From: an uncultured Bacteroides sp.
GTDB taxonomy: Bacteria; Bacteroidota; Bacteroidia; Bacteroidales; Bacteroidaceae
Length of the DNA stretch: 64,000 bases
Direction: 5' to 3'
Assembly (NCBI GenBank): GCA_949288715.1
Contig: CASELH010000004.1
Span: 1 to 64,000, forward strand
The notes beneath the pieces were generated by a model. The model saw only the letters and a list, made by a program, of their open reading frames with translations. It searched no databases and had not been told where the DNA came from. The translations under genes were made by a program, and so were the position numbers. Of the stretch, positions 16,413 through 24,437 are shown one piece after another. Numbering within the stretch: position 1 is the stretch's first letter; each line of letters begins with the position of its first letter.

Positions 16413-17447
16413 ATGAAAGAAAGAATTTTGGTGACAGGTGGCACCGGCTATATCGGCTCCCACACGGTGGTAGAACTGCAGAACGCAGGTTATGAAGTGG
16501 TTATTGTGGACAATCTCTCCAACTCCAATGCCGATGTGGTGGACAACATCGAGCAGGTATCGGGCATCCGCCCCGCGTTTGAAAAGTTGGATTGCTTGGA
16601 CATGGCCGGGCTCGATGCCGTCTTTGCCAAGTATCAGGGCATCAAGGCCATCATTCACTTTGCAGCCAGCAAGGCTGTGGGCGAGTCGGTGCAGAAACCG
16701 TTGCTGTACTATCGCAACAACCTGGGGTCGCTCATCAACCTGCTCGAGCTGATGCCTAAGCATGGGGTGGAAGGCATCGTCTTCTCCTCATCGTGCACGG
16801 TGTACGGCCAGCCCGACCAGCTGCCTGTGACAGAGGAGGCTCCCATCAAGAAGGCCGAGTCGCCCTACGGTAACACCAAGCAGATTAATGAAGAAATCAT
16901 ACGCGACGATGTGGCCTCGGGTGCGCCCATCCAGGCCATCTTGTTGCGCTATTTCAATCCTATTGGCGCCCATCCTTCAGCTTTGTTGGGCGAACTGCCC
17001 AATGGCGTTCCGCAGAATCTGGTGCCTTATCTCACCCAGACAGCCATTGGCATCCGCGAAAAGCTGAGTGTCTTCGGCGATGATTACAACACTCCCGACG
17101 GCTCTTGCATACGCGACTTTATCAATGTAGTAGACCTTGCCAAGGCCCATGTGGTGGCCATCGGCCGCATGCTCGAGGGCAAGCAGGCGGAGAAGGTGGA
17201 GGTGTTCAACATCGGCACGGGCCGGGGCGTCTCGGTTTTGGAGCTAATCCACGGTTTCGAGAAAGCTACGGGGGTAAAGCTGAATTACCAGATAGTGGGC
17301 CGCCGTGCAGGCGATATTGAGCAAGTATGGGCCAACCCCGAGCGTGCCAACAAGGTGCTGGGTTGGAAGGCCGAGACCAGCCTTGAAGACACGTTGCGCT
17401 CGGCATGGAACTGGCAATTGAAACTCCGCGAGCGCGGCATTCAATAA
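16413..17447 (+). CDS. galE: UDP-glucose 4-epimerase
   Basis: It interconverts UDP-glucose and UDP-galactose (possibly also the N-acetyl forms) with bound NAD. It has 344 residues, an extended SDR fold: N-terminal TGGTGYIGSH, and the catalytic SSSCTVYG Ser with the YGNTK tyrosine-lysine pair. The ATG at 16413 is preferred to the TTG nine bases upstream. A terminator follows at 17575. Confidence 0.96.
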   Translation: MKERILVTGGTGYIGSHTVVELQNAGYEVVIVDNLSNSNADVVDNIEQVSGIRPAFEKLDCLDMAGLDAVFAKYQGIKAIIHFAASKAVGESVQKPLLYYRNNLGSLINLLELMPKHGVEGIVFSSSCTVYGQPDQLPVTEEAPIKKAESPYGNTKQINEEIIRDDVASGAPIQAILLRYFNPIGAHPSALLGELPNGVPQNLVPYLTQTAIGIREKLSVFGDDYNTPDGSCIRDFINVVDLAKAHVVAIGRMLEGKQAEKVEVFNIGTGRGVSVLELIHGFEKATGVKLNYQIVGRRAGDIEQVWANPERANKVLGWKAETSLEDTLRSAWNWQLKLRERGIQ

Positions 17448-17574
17448 AGAGCACCACATGCATGTCCCTGCTTTCGGGTATGCGAATATCCGGGAGCAGT
17501 GCTTATGCTAAGTTTTAGGAGGCGTAAGCAGGCTGTGGCATTTATTATATTGTGTTTTATTTTGTGTTTGTGTG

Positions 17575-17608
17575 AGGCATGTCAAGTTCACTTTGGCATG
17601 CCTTTTTT
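17575..17608 (+). terminator. Terminator after galE
   Basis: AGGCATG (17575) pairs with CATGCCT, with extension through CAAG/CTTTG, and a T-run follows at 17603-17608. Confidence 0.75.
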
Positions 17609-17664
17609 GTATAAGTAGCTGTACGAGATAAATGATAATTTAGCGGACTGCGCTGTGCATTTGT

Positions 17665-17857
17665 TGGCACGCAGATGACGCAGACGGGCGCGGATTTACG
17701 CAGATTTTTTCTTTTTGTCATGCTGAACGTTAGTGAAGCATCTCCTAAAAGCAGGAGTAAGTAGAAGATTCTTCGCTTGCGCTCAGAATGACAGATACAT
17801 AGCGCAGCCCTTAAGAATCTGCGGTCATCTGCGCCCGTCTGCGTCATCTGCGTGCCA
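17665..17857. mobile_element. Foldback (MITE-like) element, copy 1
   Basis: The terminal inverted repeats begin TGGCACGCAGATGACGCAG (17665) and end with its reverse complement at 17857; pairing runs for about 40 bases. Inside sits a second nested inverted repeat, GTCATGCTGAACG (17717) with CGCTCAGAATGAC (17780). There is no coding capacity. A related copy lies in the opposite orientation at 23171-23370, and similarity extends into both flanks (AATGATAA-TTAGCGG, and CCCCATTTGT). Confidence 0.8.
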
Positions 17858-18151
17858 TCGGAAACACACGACTAAATCCCCATTTGTAGAATTGTCGACT
17901 TAATCAAGTTGATTACAGCCTGTAATTGGCTTGATTAGGCAATGCAATCAAGTTGATTTCCTACCGACTACTCTAACTACTCATCGCTAAATTGAATTCC
18001 CATTTATAGCCCGAACGAAATTTGAGCATTATAGGAAATCATTGACTCTGCGCCGCTAAAGTTCCTCTTTAGCGGGTTAAACATGAACTTTACGACGCTC
18101 AGAGCCTTGATTGGGTAAGCAAAGTTTAGTGGTGATTTGTAATAAAACAAA

Positions 18152-18182
18152 GCGGCCGACCTCCGGAAAGAAGGTCGGCCGC
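18152..18182 (-). terminator. Terminator of nifJ
   Basis: GCGGCCGACCTCC and the matching GGTCGGCCGC form a strong stem. On the minus strand it is followed by a T-rich run (TTTGTTTTATT). It lies 30 bases past the nifJ stop. Confidence 0.85.
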
Positions 18183-18212
18183 TGCTATGTTCAGCCTGGC
18201 TGATGTGGATTA

Positions 18213-21200
18213 TTACTTATTGTTCAGCATCGTGTCGGCAGGAGCCACGCCCCAGCTTTCGGCAGCCATGCGCTGATAGCTGGCGTAGCGCCACTTGGCG
18301 TTGTCTTCAGCAGCCTGGAAGAGCTCGGCAGCTTCCTGCGGATATTGCTTCATTACGCTGGCATAGCGCACTTCGCCTTTCAGGAAGTCTTGGAAGCCTG
18401 TCCAATCCGGTTCCTTGCTGTCCAGTGTGAAGGGGTTCTTGCCTTCGGCTTCGAGGGCGGGGTTGTAGCGCCACAGGTGCCAGTAACCACACTTCACGGC
18501 CTTTTCTTCTTCAGCCTGGCTCTTGCCCATGCCTGCCTTCAGGCCGTGGTTGATACACGGAGCGTAGGCAATGATGAGCGACGGGCCGGGGTAAGCTTCA
18601 GCTTCGCGCAAGGCCTTCAAGGTCTGTGCCTGGTCGGCTCCCATGGCGATTTGGGCCACATAGACGTAGCCATAGGTGGTAGCCATCAGGCCGAGGTCTT
18701 TCTTGCGCACGCGCTTGCCGCTGGCAGCAAACTTGGCGATGGCGCCCAGCGGAGTAGCCTTGCTGGACTGGCCGCCGGTGTTGGAGTAAACCTCCGTGTC
18801 GAGCACGAGAATGTTGACATCCTTGCCGCTGGCAATCACGTGGTCCAGACCGCCGTAGCCGATGTCGTAAGAAGCACCGTCGCCGCCGATAATCCACTGG
18901 CTGCGTTTCACGATGTACTGCTTCAGGCCGTAGAGTTGTGCGCAGATGGGGCACTTATCCTTGGCAGCTTCCAGCATAGGCACGATGCGCTCGTAGATGT
19001 CTTTCGTCTTGTCGGCATCCAGGGCGTTGTCCAGCCATTCTTGGAAGATGGCCTTGTATTCGGCCGGTGTGGCTTCGCTTTCGATGGCTTCCGTCATCAG
19101 CTTGGCAATGCGGGCACGCATCTTCTCGTTGGCCAGCTCCATGCCGAGGCCAAATTCGCAGAAGTCTTCGAACAGCGAGTTTGCCCATGCGGGGCCGTGA
19201 CCCTTCTCGTTCTTGGTGTAAGGAGTAGAAGGTACAGAGCCGGAGTAGATGGACGAGCAGCCCGTAGCGTTGGCCACCATCTCGCGGTCGCCGAACAGCT
19301 GGCTGATGAGCTTCACATACGGAGTCTCGCCGCAACCCGAGCATGCGCCCGAGAACTCGAACAACGGAGTAGCAAACTGCGAGTTCTTCACGTTGGCCTT
19401 GATGTCTACCAGGTGCTGCTTGCTCTTGACGTTGTTTGCGCAATACTCCCAGTTGGCAGCTTCGGCCATCTGGCTTTCCAAGTGAACCATCTGCAAGGCC
19501 TTGCCGCCCTTCTTCGGGTTGCCGGGGCATACGTCGGCACAGTTGCCGCAACCCAGGCAGTCCAATACGTCTACTTGTATGCGGAAGGTCATGCCGTCGA
19601 ATGCCTTGCCTACGGCTTTCAGCATCGGGAAGTTGGCACCCTTCTGTTCCTCGGCATCGAGTACAAACGGACGGATGGAAGCGTGCGGACAAACGTAAGC
19701 ACACTTGTTGCATTGGATACAGTTTTCGGGATTCCATACCGGCACGAAGGCAGCCACGCCGCGCTTCTCATACTTGGCGGTGCCGGGATACCACGTACCG
19801 TCTTCAATGCTCTTGAAGGCAGATACAGGCAGCAGGTCGCCATCCTGTGCGTTGATGGGGCGCACCACTTCGTTGATGAAAGCCGGGTCGTTGTTGGCGG
19901 CCTTCTCGTCGTCGGGCAGGTTGGCCCAAGCCGGGTCTATGGTCAGTTGTTTGTACTCACCGCCACGGTCTACGGCAGCATAGTTCTTGTTCACCACGTC
20001 TTCACCCTTCTTGCCGTAGCTCTTCACGATGAACTTCTTCATCTGCTCTACAGCCAGGTCTACGGGGATGACGCCCGTGATGCGGAAGAAAGCCGACTGC
20101 AGGATGGTGTTGGTGCGGTTGCCCAACCCGATTTCCTGGGCTATCTGCGTAGCGTTGATGTAGTAAACGGTGATATTGTGTTGTGCGAAGTATTTCTTCA
20201 CGCGGTTGGGCAGGTTTTTGGCCAGCTCGTCGCCCTCCCAGATGGTGTTCAGCAAGAACGAGCCGTTGTCGCGCAAGCCGCGGGTCACGTCGTACATGTG
20301 CAGGTAGGCCTGAACGTGGCAAGCCACGAAGTTAGGCGTGTTCACCAGATAAGTGGAGCGGATGGGCGTGTCGCCAAAACGCAGGTGAGAGCAAGTGAAG
20401 CCGCCGGACTTCTTAGAGTCGTAAGAGAAGTAAGCCTGGCAATGCTTGTCTGTATTGTCGCCGATAATCTTTACAGAGTTCTTGTTGGCACCTACCGTAC
20501 CGTCGGCTCCCAGACCGTAGAACTTGGCCTCGAACATGCCTTCGCCGCCTACGGCGATTTCGGCTTCCTGGGGCAGAGAAGAGAACGTCACGTCGTCCAC
20601 AATGCCGATGGTGAAGTGGTTCTTCGGCGTGTTCATCTTCAGGTTGTCATATACGGCAAGAATCTGTGCCGGGGTAGTGTCCTTCGAGCCCAGGCCGTAG
20701 CGTCCGCCTACAATGAGCGGGGCATCCTCCTGGCCGTAGAAGCAATCCTTGACATCCATGTAGAGCGGTTCGCCCATGGCGCCCGGCTCCTTGGTGCGGT
20801 CGAGCACGGCAATGCGTTTGGCCGTCTTGGGCACGGCAGCCAGGAAGTGCTTGGCCGAGAACGGACGGTAGAGGTGAACGGCTACCAAGCCCACCTTCTC
20901 GCCCTTGGCGCGCAGGTAGTCGATGACCTCGCGGATGGCTTCCGTCACGCTGCCCATGGCGATGATGACGCGGTCGGCCTCCGGGTCGCCGTAGTAGTCA
21001 AACAAGCCGTATTGGCGGCCGGTGATTTCGCTAATCTTCTTCATGTAGTCTTCCACGATGGCGGGCACTGCCTCATAGAAGGGGTTGCACGACTCGCGGT
21101 GCTGGAAGAAGTGGTCGGGGTTTTCGGCCATGCCGCGCATTACCGGGTTCATGGGGTTCATGGCGCGGTTGCGGAATTCGGCCAACGCCTCCTGGTCGAT

Positions 21201-21794
21201 GAGCGGAGCCAGGTCTTCATTATCCAGGCGCTCAATCTTCTGTATCTCGTGCGAAGTACGGAAGCCGTCGAAGAAGTTGATGAACGGCACGCGGGCCTTC
21301 AGCGTAGCGAGGTGTGCCACGCCTGCCAGGTCCATAACCTCCTGTACGGAGCCTTCGGCCAGCATGGCGAAGCCCGTCTGGCGGCAAGACATCACGTCCT
21401 GGTGGTCGCCAAAGATACAGAGGGCATGGCTGGCCAGCGTGCGTGCCGATACGTGGAACACGCAAGGCAGGTTTTCGCCGGCAATCTTGTACATGTTGGG
21501 TATCATCAGCAGCAAGCCCTGCGAGGCCGTGTAGGTCGTAGTCAGCGCGCCTGCTTGCAGTGAGCCGTGAACGGCGCCGGCTGCACCGGCTTCCGACTGC
21601 ATTTCCTGTACCAATACTGTTTCGCCGAAGATGTTCTTACGACCTGCGGCTGCCCATTCGTCTACGTGCTCTGCCATCGTGGACGACGGGGTGATGGGGT
21701 AGATGGCTGCCACCTCGGAGAACATGTACGAGATGTGTGCCGCAGCCTCGTTGCCATCGCAAGTGATGAATTTTTTCTGTTTAGTCATAACCAT
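18213..21794 (-). CDS. nifJ: Pyruvate:ferredoxin (flavodoxin) oxidoreductase
   Basis: It oxidises pyruvate with CoA to acetyl-CoA and CO2, giving electrons to ferredoxin or flavodoxin, the central pyruvate step of an anaerobe. It is one chain of 1193 residues with the full domain order of PFOR. The N-terminal part contains YPITPSSTMAE. A ferredoxin-like insert carries CIQCNKCAYVCP and CLGCGNCADVCPGN. The C-terminal thiamine pyrophosphate domain has GDGASYDIGYGG and LDTEVYSNTGGQ. The start may be 21794 or the second Met at 21788. An AAA ATPase gene ends 49 bases upstream in the same direction. Confidence 0.97.
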   Translation of the reverse strand: MVMTKQKKFITCDGNEAAAHISYMFSEVAAIYPITPSSTMAEHVDEWAAAGRKNIFGETVLVQEMQSEAGAAGAVHGSLQAGALTTTYTASQGLLLMIPNMYKIAGENLPCVFHVSARTLASHALCIFGDHQDVMSCRQTGFAMLAEGSVQEVMDLAGVAHLATLKARVPFINFFDGFRTSHEIQKIERLDNEDLAPLIDQEALAEFRNRAMNPMNPVMRGMAENPDHFFQHRESCNPFYEAVPAIVEDYMKKISEITGRQYGLFDYYGDPEADRVIIAMGSVTEAIREVIDYLRAKGEKVGLVAVHLYRPFSAKHFLAAVPKTAKRIAVLDRTKEPGAMGEPLYMDVKDCFYGQEDAPLIVGGRYGLGSKDTTPAQILAVYDNLKMNTPKNHFTIGIVDDVTFSSLPQEAEIAVGGEGMFEAKFYGLGADGTVGANKNSVKIIGDNTDKHCQAYFSYDSKKSGGFTCSHLRFGDTPIRSTYLVNTPNFVACHVQAYLHMYDVTRGLRDNGSFLLNTIWEGDELAKNLPNRVKKYFAQHNITVYYINATQIAQEIGLGNRTNTILQSAFFRITGVIPVDLAVEQMKKFIVKSYGKKGEDVVNKNYAAVDRGGEYKQLTIDPAWANLPDDEKAANNDPAFINEVVRPINAQDGDLLPVSAFKSIEDGTWYPGTAKYEKRGVAAFVPVWNPENCIQCNKCAYVCPHASIRPFVLDAEEQKGANFPMLKAVGKAFDGMTFRIQVDVLDCLGCGNCADVCPGNPKKGGKALQMVHLESQMAEAANWEYCANNVKSKQHLVDIKANVKNSQFATPLFEFSGACSGCGETPYVKLISQLFGDREMVANATGCSSIYSGSVPSTPYTKNEKGHGPAWANSLFEDFCEFGLGMELANEKMRARIAKLMTEAIESEATPAEYKAIFQEWLDNALDADKTKDIYERIVPMLEAAKDKCPICAQLYGLKQYIVKRSQWIIGGDGASYDIGYGGLDHVIASGKDVNILVLDTEVYSNTGGQSSKATPLGAIAKFAASGKRVRKKDLGLMATTYGYVYVAQIAMGADQAQTLKALREAEAYPGPSLIIAYAPCINHGLKAGMGKSQAEEEKAVKCGYWHLWRYNPALEAEGKNPFTLDSKEPDWTGFQDFLKGEVRYASVMKQYPQEAAELFQAAEDNAKWRYASYQRMAAESWGVAPADTMLNNK

Positions 21795-21843
21795 ATAAGT
21801 TTATGTAGGTAAATAAATCTTCTTTCTTTTTCCGTATACCTAT

Positions 21844-23022
21844 TTAATATAAGAAACCCAGCAGCCACAGCGGCACCAGGTTGCCCCGTCCCACCTCGGC
21901 CTTGTGCAGGGCGTAGGTCACGCCCGGGTCTTGCTTTATCTTTGCGCCCTCGGTGCATATCCTGAAAGGCATCCGCCCGTCTACCACAAAGGGCACCAGT
22001 TTGTCGCCCTTGTTCACCTTGTGGTCTTTCCACAGGGAGTTGACGAAGAAGGTGTCCAGCACGTCCTGGTCTTCAATGTGGACGGGATAGATGGGATACA
22101 TCAGGTTGGGGTTGTGCATCATTATCTTGGCCGGCTTTTTGGGAAACTCCTCGCCCTCGGGGTACACCATGTTGATGAGGCGCGCGTCGGCCAGATACTT
22201 GATGTAGTTCATCACCGTGGCGCGCGAGGTCTGTATCTCGCTGGCCAGCTGGCTCACGTTGGGCGCCTTGGGGCCGTCCACGGCCAGGAGGTAAAGCAGC
22301 TTCTTTATTTTCGACAGGTACTTCAGTTCTATCTGCTTGATGAGGAGGATGTCCACCTCAATCATCATGTTCATCGTCTTCAGCAGGTTTTCCGAGAAGT
22401 TGCGCTTTTCCAGGAAAAAGGGGTAGAAGCCGTGGTGCAGGTAGTCGGGGAAGAAGTCCAGCGGGCGCACCTTCGAGAGGATGCCCCGGGCTATCTGTTC
22501 GTGCCCCGTGAGTATCTCGTCCAGCGTGTAGGCGCGGAACTTCATGCCCGTCTGCAGGTTTAGGAACTCGCGGAAGGAGAAGCCGCGCAGGTTGTAGCTT
22601 TGCACCACGTCGCGAATCTCCGAGTCCTCGTCCAGCAGGCGCATCACCGATGAGCCGGTGAACACAATCTTCAGCCCCGGAAAGCGGTCGTAGCATTCGC
22701 GCAGCTCGTGGTTCCACCCCGGGTGCTTGAACACCTGGTCGATGAGCAGCACACGGCCGCCACGCCGTTGGAAAGCGTCGGCAAACTCCACGATGCTGTG
22801 CCCCGAGAAGTAGAAGTTGTTCATGTTGATGAACAGGCACGAGCGGTCGGTGCCATGCTTCTCTTTGGCATATTGCAGCAGGAAGGTGGTTTTGCCCACA
22901 CCGCGCGTGCCCTTGATGCCGATAAGGCGGTGGCTCCAGTCTATCTCGTCCATCAGGTCGCGGCGGACGGGAGCGTTGGTGTGTTCCACCAAGTAGGCAT
23001 GTGTGCGGTAGAATGCTTCCAT
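21844..23022 (-). CDS. AAA ATPase of the AAA_14 type with an altered Walker B
   Basis: A 392-residue protein. Walker A is GTRGVGKTT (residues 38-46). The Walker B region reads VLLIDQVFKHPGW (residues 91-103): the usual Asp-Glu is Asp95-Gln96. Further blocks typical of this family are FTGSSVMRLL, YNLRGFSFREFL and a winged-helix-like stretch (SQLASEIQTSRATVMNYIKYL). Proteins of this kind are common solitary ATPases in Bacteroidetes; their roles are mostly unknown. The C-terminal nuclease-like segment (VVDGRMPFRICTEGAKI) is shorter than in the related ATPase at 34419. It lies between two inverted foldback elements with nifJ. Confidence 0.8.
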   Translation of the reverse strand: MEAFYRTHAYLVEHTNAPVRRDLMDEIDWSHRLIGIKGTRGVGKTTFLLQYAKEKHGTDRSCLFINMNNFYFSGHSIVEFADAFQRRGGRVLLIDQVFKHPGWNHELRECYDRFPGLKIVFTGSSVMRLLDEDSEIRDVVQSYNLRGFSFREFLNLQTGMKFRAYTLDEILTGHEQIARGILSKVRPLDFFPDYLHHGFYPFFLEKRNFSENLLKTMNMMIEVDILLIKQIELKYLSKIKKLLYLLAVDGPKAPNVSQLASEIQTSRATVMNYIKYLADARLINMVYPEGEEFPKKPAKIMMHNPNLMYPIYPVHIEDQDVLDTFFVNSLWKDHKVNKGDKLVPFVVDGRMPFRICTEGAKIKQDPGVTYALHKAEVGRGNLVPLWLLGFLY

Positions 23023-23908
23023 GTTTTTGCGGGTGTTCAGTTAATCGGCCACAAATATAGATGATTTTTATCGGATTGCAAAGTAGGGTTGGCAAAATTT
23101 GCACTAATCGTCCACAAGTAACATCATATTTAGCTTATGCGACAAATGGGGACTTAACTGTGTATTTAGATGGCACGCAGATGACGCAGACGAGCGCAAA
23201 TGACCGCAGATTCTTAAGGACTGCGTCATTGAACATTGTTCTCCTCCGATAACGGGGGAGGCAAGAGGGAGGTGTGAAAAATCTCCTATTATGTGAGATA
23301 TGCTTCACTTGCGCATGACAAAAGAAACAATCTGCGTAAATCTGCGCTCGTTTGCGTCATCTGCGTGCCATCGCACACACAGCACAGCCCGCTAATTTAT
23401 CATTGAATTCTGCACACCGACTTAACTCTTAATCCGGGGTGCGTCCCCTCCCTTCAAAAGATTAGGGAAAAAGAGGAAAATATTTACAAAAAATCCTGTT
23501 TCAAAGGTTGTCATCCCCTGATTTGCGCCCTATCTTGTCCGCATTTTCTACGGTCCACCTCCGATCCTATACGCCAAACTTCCATAGGACTTGGTAAGGA
23601 CTTGGTAAGGAGGAGAATCGGAGGTGGTATGTAGTTGATGTGGATTTGTTAGGTCAATTTATTGATTTAGAATATGATACGAGTGCTTCAAAGAGTGATT
23701 TTTGTAAGGAAAAGAGAAATGATGAGATTTTTCATGTAAATATTTATAGATTTTGGCACGGAGAATGTGGAAATTTCTAATATGTTTACGTTTCTATTCT
23801 TGCATGGCTTGTTGTCAGTGTCATCCCGGCTTGCAGATGTGTGGGATTTACAGCTCTATTTTTAAGAGCTAACTAAAAATATTGCCTCAATTAATAAAAT
23901 ATTTAATT
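23023..23908. other. 886-base gene-poor region with foldback elements
   Basis: It contains foldback element copy 2 (23171-23370) and a second foldback at 23555-23627, where CCACCTCCGAT pairs with ATCGGAGGTGG around a direct repeat of GGACTTGGTAA. From about 23610 to 23780 one frame is open (reading RWYVVDVDLLGQFIDLEYD and ending GECGNF) but has no convincing start, so it may be a gene remnant. The stretch before 23909 is AT-rich and leads into the sialic-acid operon promoter. Confidence 0.6.
23171..23370. mobile_element. Foldback (MITE-like) element, copy 2 (inverted relative to copy 1)
   Basis: The same terminal repeats as copy 1, TGGCACGCAGATGACGCAG at 23171 and the reverse complement ending at 23370. 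The interior differs but keeps a TCTCCTATTATG and CGCATGACA stretch. The right flank (GCTAATTTATCATTG) is the reverse complement of the left flank of copy 1, and the left flank (ACAAATGGGG) matches the right flank of copy 1. The two copies are therefore inverted. Confidence 0.8.
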
Positions 23909-23945
23909 AATAGTTTTGCAAATAATAAAACTATTGCTATATTTG
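23909..23945 (+). promoter_or_regulatory. Sialic-acid operon promoter with overlapping operator-like repeat
   Basis: TTTG at 23915-23918 and TATATTTG at 23938-23945 match the Bacteroidetes -33 (TTTG) and -7 (TAnnTTTG) elements with 19 bases between them. A perfect 9-base inverted repeat, AATAGTTTT (23909-23917) and AAAACTATT (23927-23935), overlaps the -33 element. This is where a repressor or activator dimer could bind. The start codon of the first gene is 35 bases beyond the -7 element. Confidence 0.7.
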
Positions 23946-23980
23946 TGGCAGTGTAATAGAAAACAAAAGTAAAAAAAGAG

Positions 23981-24427
23981 ATGATTATTTCAAATTTGCA
24001 AAACAGTAGCCGGATTGAACCGCTTCATCCGTCGTTCAAATCCCTTTTTGAGTATGTAAAGTCTCACGACCTGCTTCATGCCGAATTGGGGCGGATAGAC
24101 TTGGATGGAGAGAACCTGTTCGTCAGGAACATTGCCGCTGAAGGCGTGCCCCAGGACAAGCAGCCGCTGGAGGCCCACCGCGACTACATAGACGTGCACA
24201 TCTTGTTGGAAGGCGAAGAGCGCATAGGGTGGAAGCCGCTGGAGAAGGTGACCGACGAGGTGAAGCCATACTCCGTAGCCGATGATTGCGCCTTGTATGC
24301 CGACCGCGCCACGGCCTACGTGGACTTGCAGCCGGGCGACTTCGTGGTGGTGTATCCCGAAGACCCCCATGCGCCGCTCATAGGCAAGGGGAAGATTCGC
24401 AAACTGATTGCTAAGGTTAAATTGTAA
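23981..24427 (+). CDS. YhcH/YjgK/YiaL family protein (NanQ-like)
   Basis: A 148-residue cupin-like protein of the DUF386 family. Members in sialic-acid operons (NanQ/YhcH of E. coli) are thought to help with anomers of sialic acid or related sugars. Conserved metal-site residues of the family are visible: EAHRDYIDVHILLEGEE and PGDFVVVYPEDPHAP. It is the first gene after the promoter at 23909 and is followed 10 bases later by the transporter. Confidence 0.85.
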   Translation: MIISNLQNSSRIEPLHPSFKSLFEYVKSHDLLHAELGRIDLDGENLFVRNIAAEGVPQDKQPLEAHRDYIDVHILLEGEERIGWKPLEKVTDEVKPYSVADDCALYADRATAYVDLQPGDFVVVYPEDPHAPLIGKGKIRKLIAKVKL

Positions 24428-24437
24428 ACAGATTACC

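Larger units (their letters stand above)
17448..18212. other. 765-base gene-free region rich in foldback sequences
   Basis: No gene was found. It holds the galE terminator (17575-17608), foldback element copy 1 (17665-17857), two copies of a palindrome-like motif TAATCAAGTTGATTA / TAATTGGCTTGATTA (17901-17915 and 17923-17937) and a truncated third (17946-17958). A 60-base foldback at about 18048-18107 has CCGCTAAAG and CTTTAGCGG as inner arms and CTCTG / CAGAG at its ends. The nifJ terminator lies at 18152-18182. Confidence 0.75.

Noticed and set aside
18345..21563. A 1072-codon open frame antisense to nifJ, and similar long antisense frames at 4236-5540, 53563-55611 and 58208-61603
   Set aside because: They lie fully opposite strongly conserved genes, have low-complexity His/Val/Gly/Ala-rich translations with no motifs, and are expected in GC-rich DNA with biased third positions.
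4011..23370. Foldback elements as insertion sequences with transposase
   Set aside because: None of the three elements has coding capacity, and no transposase gene is present in the window.
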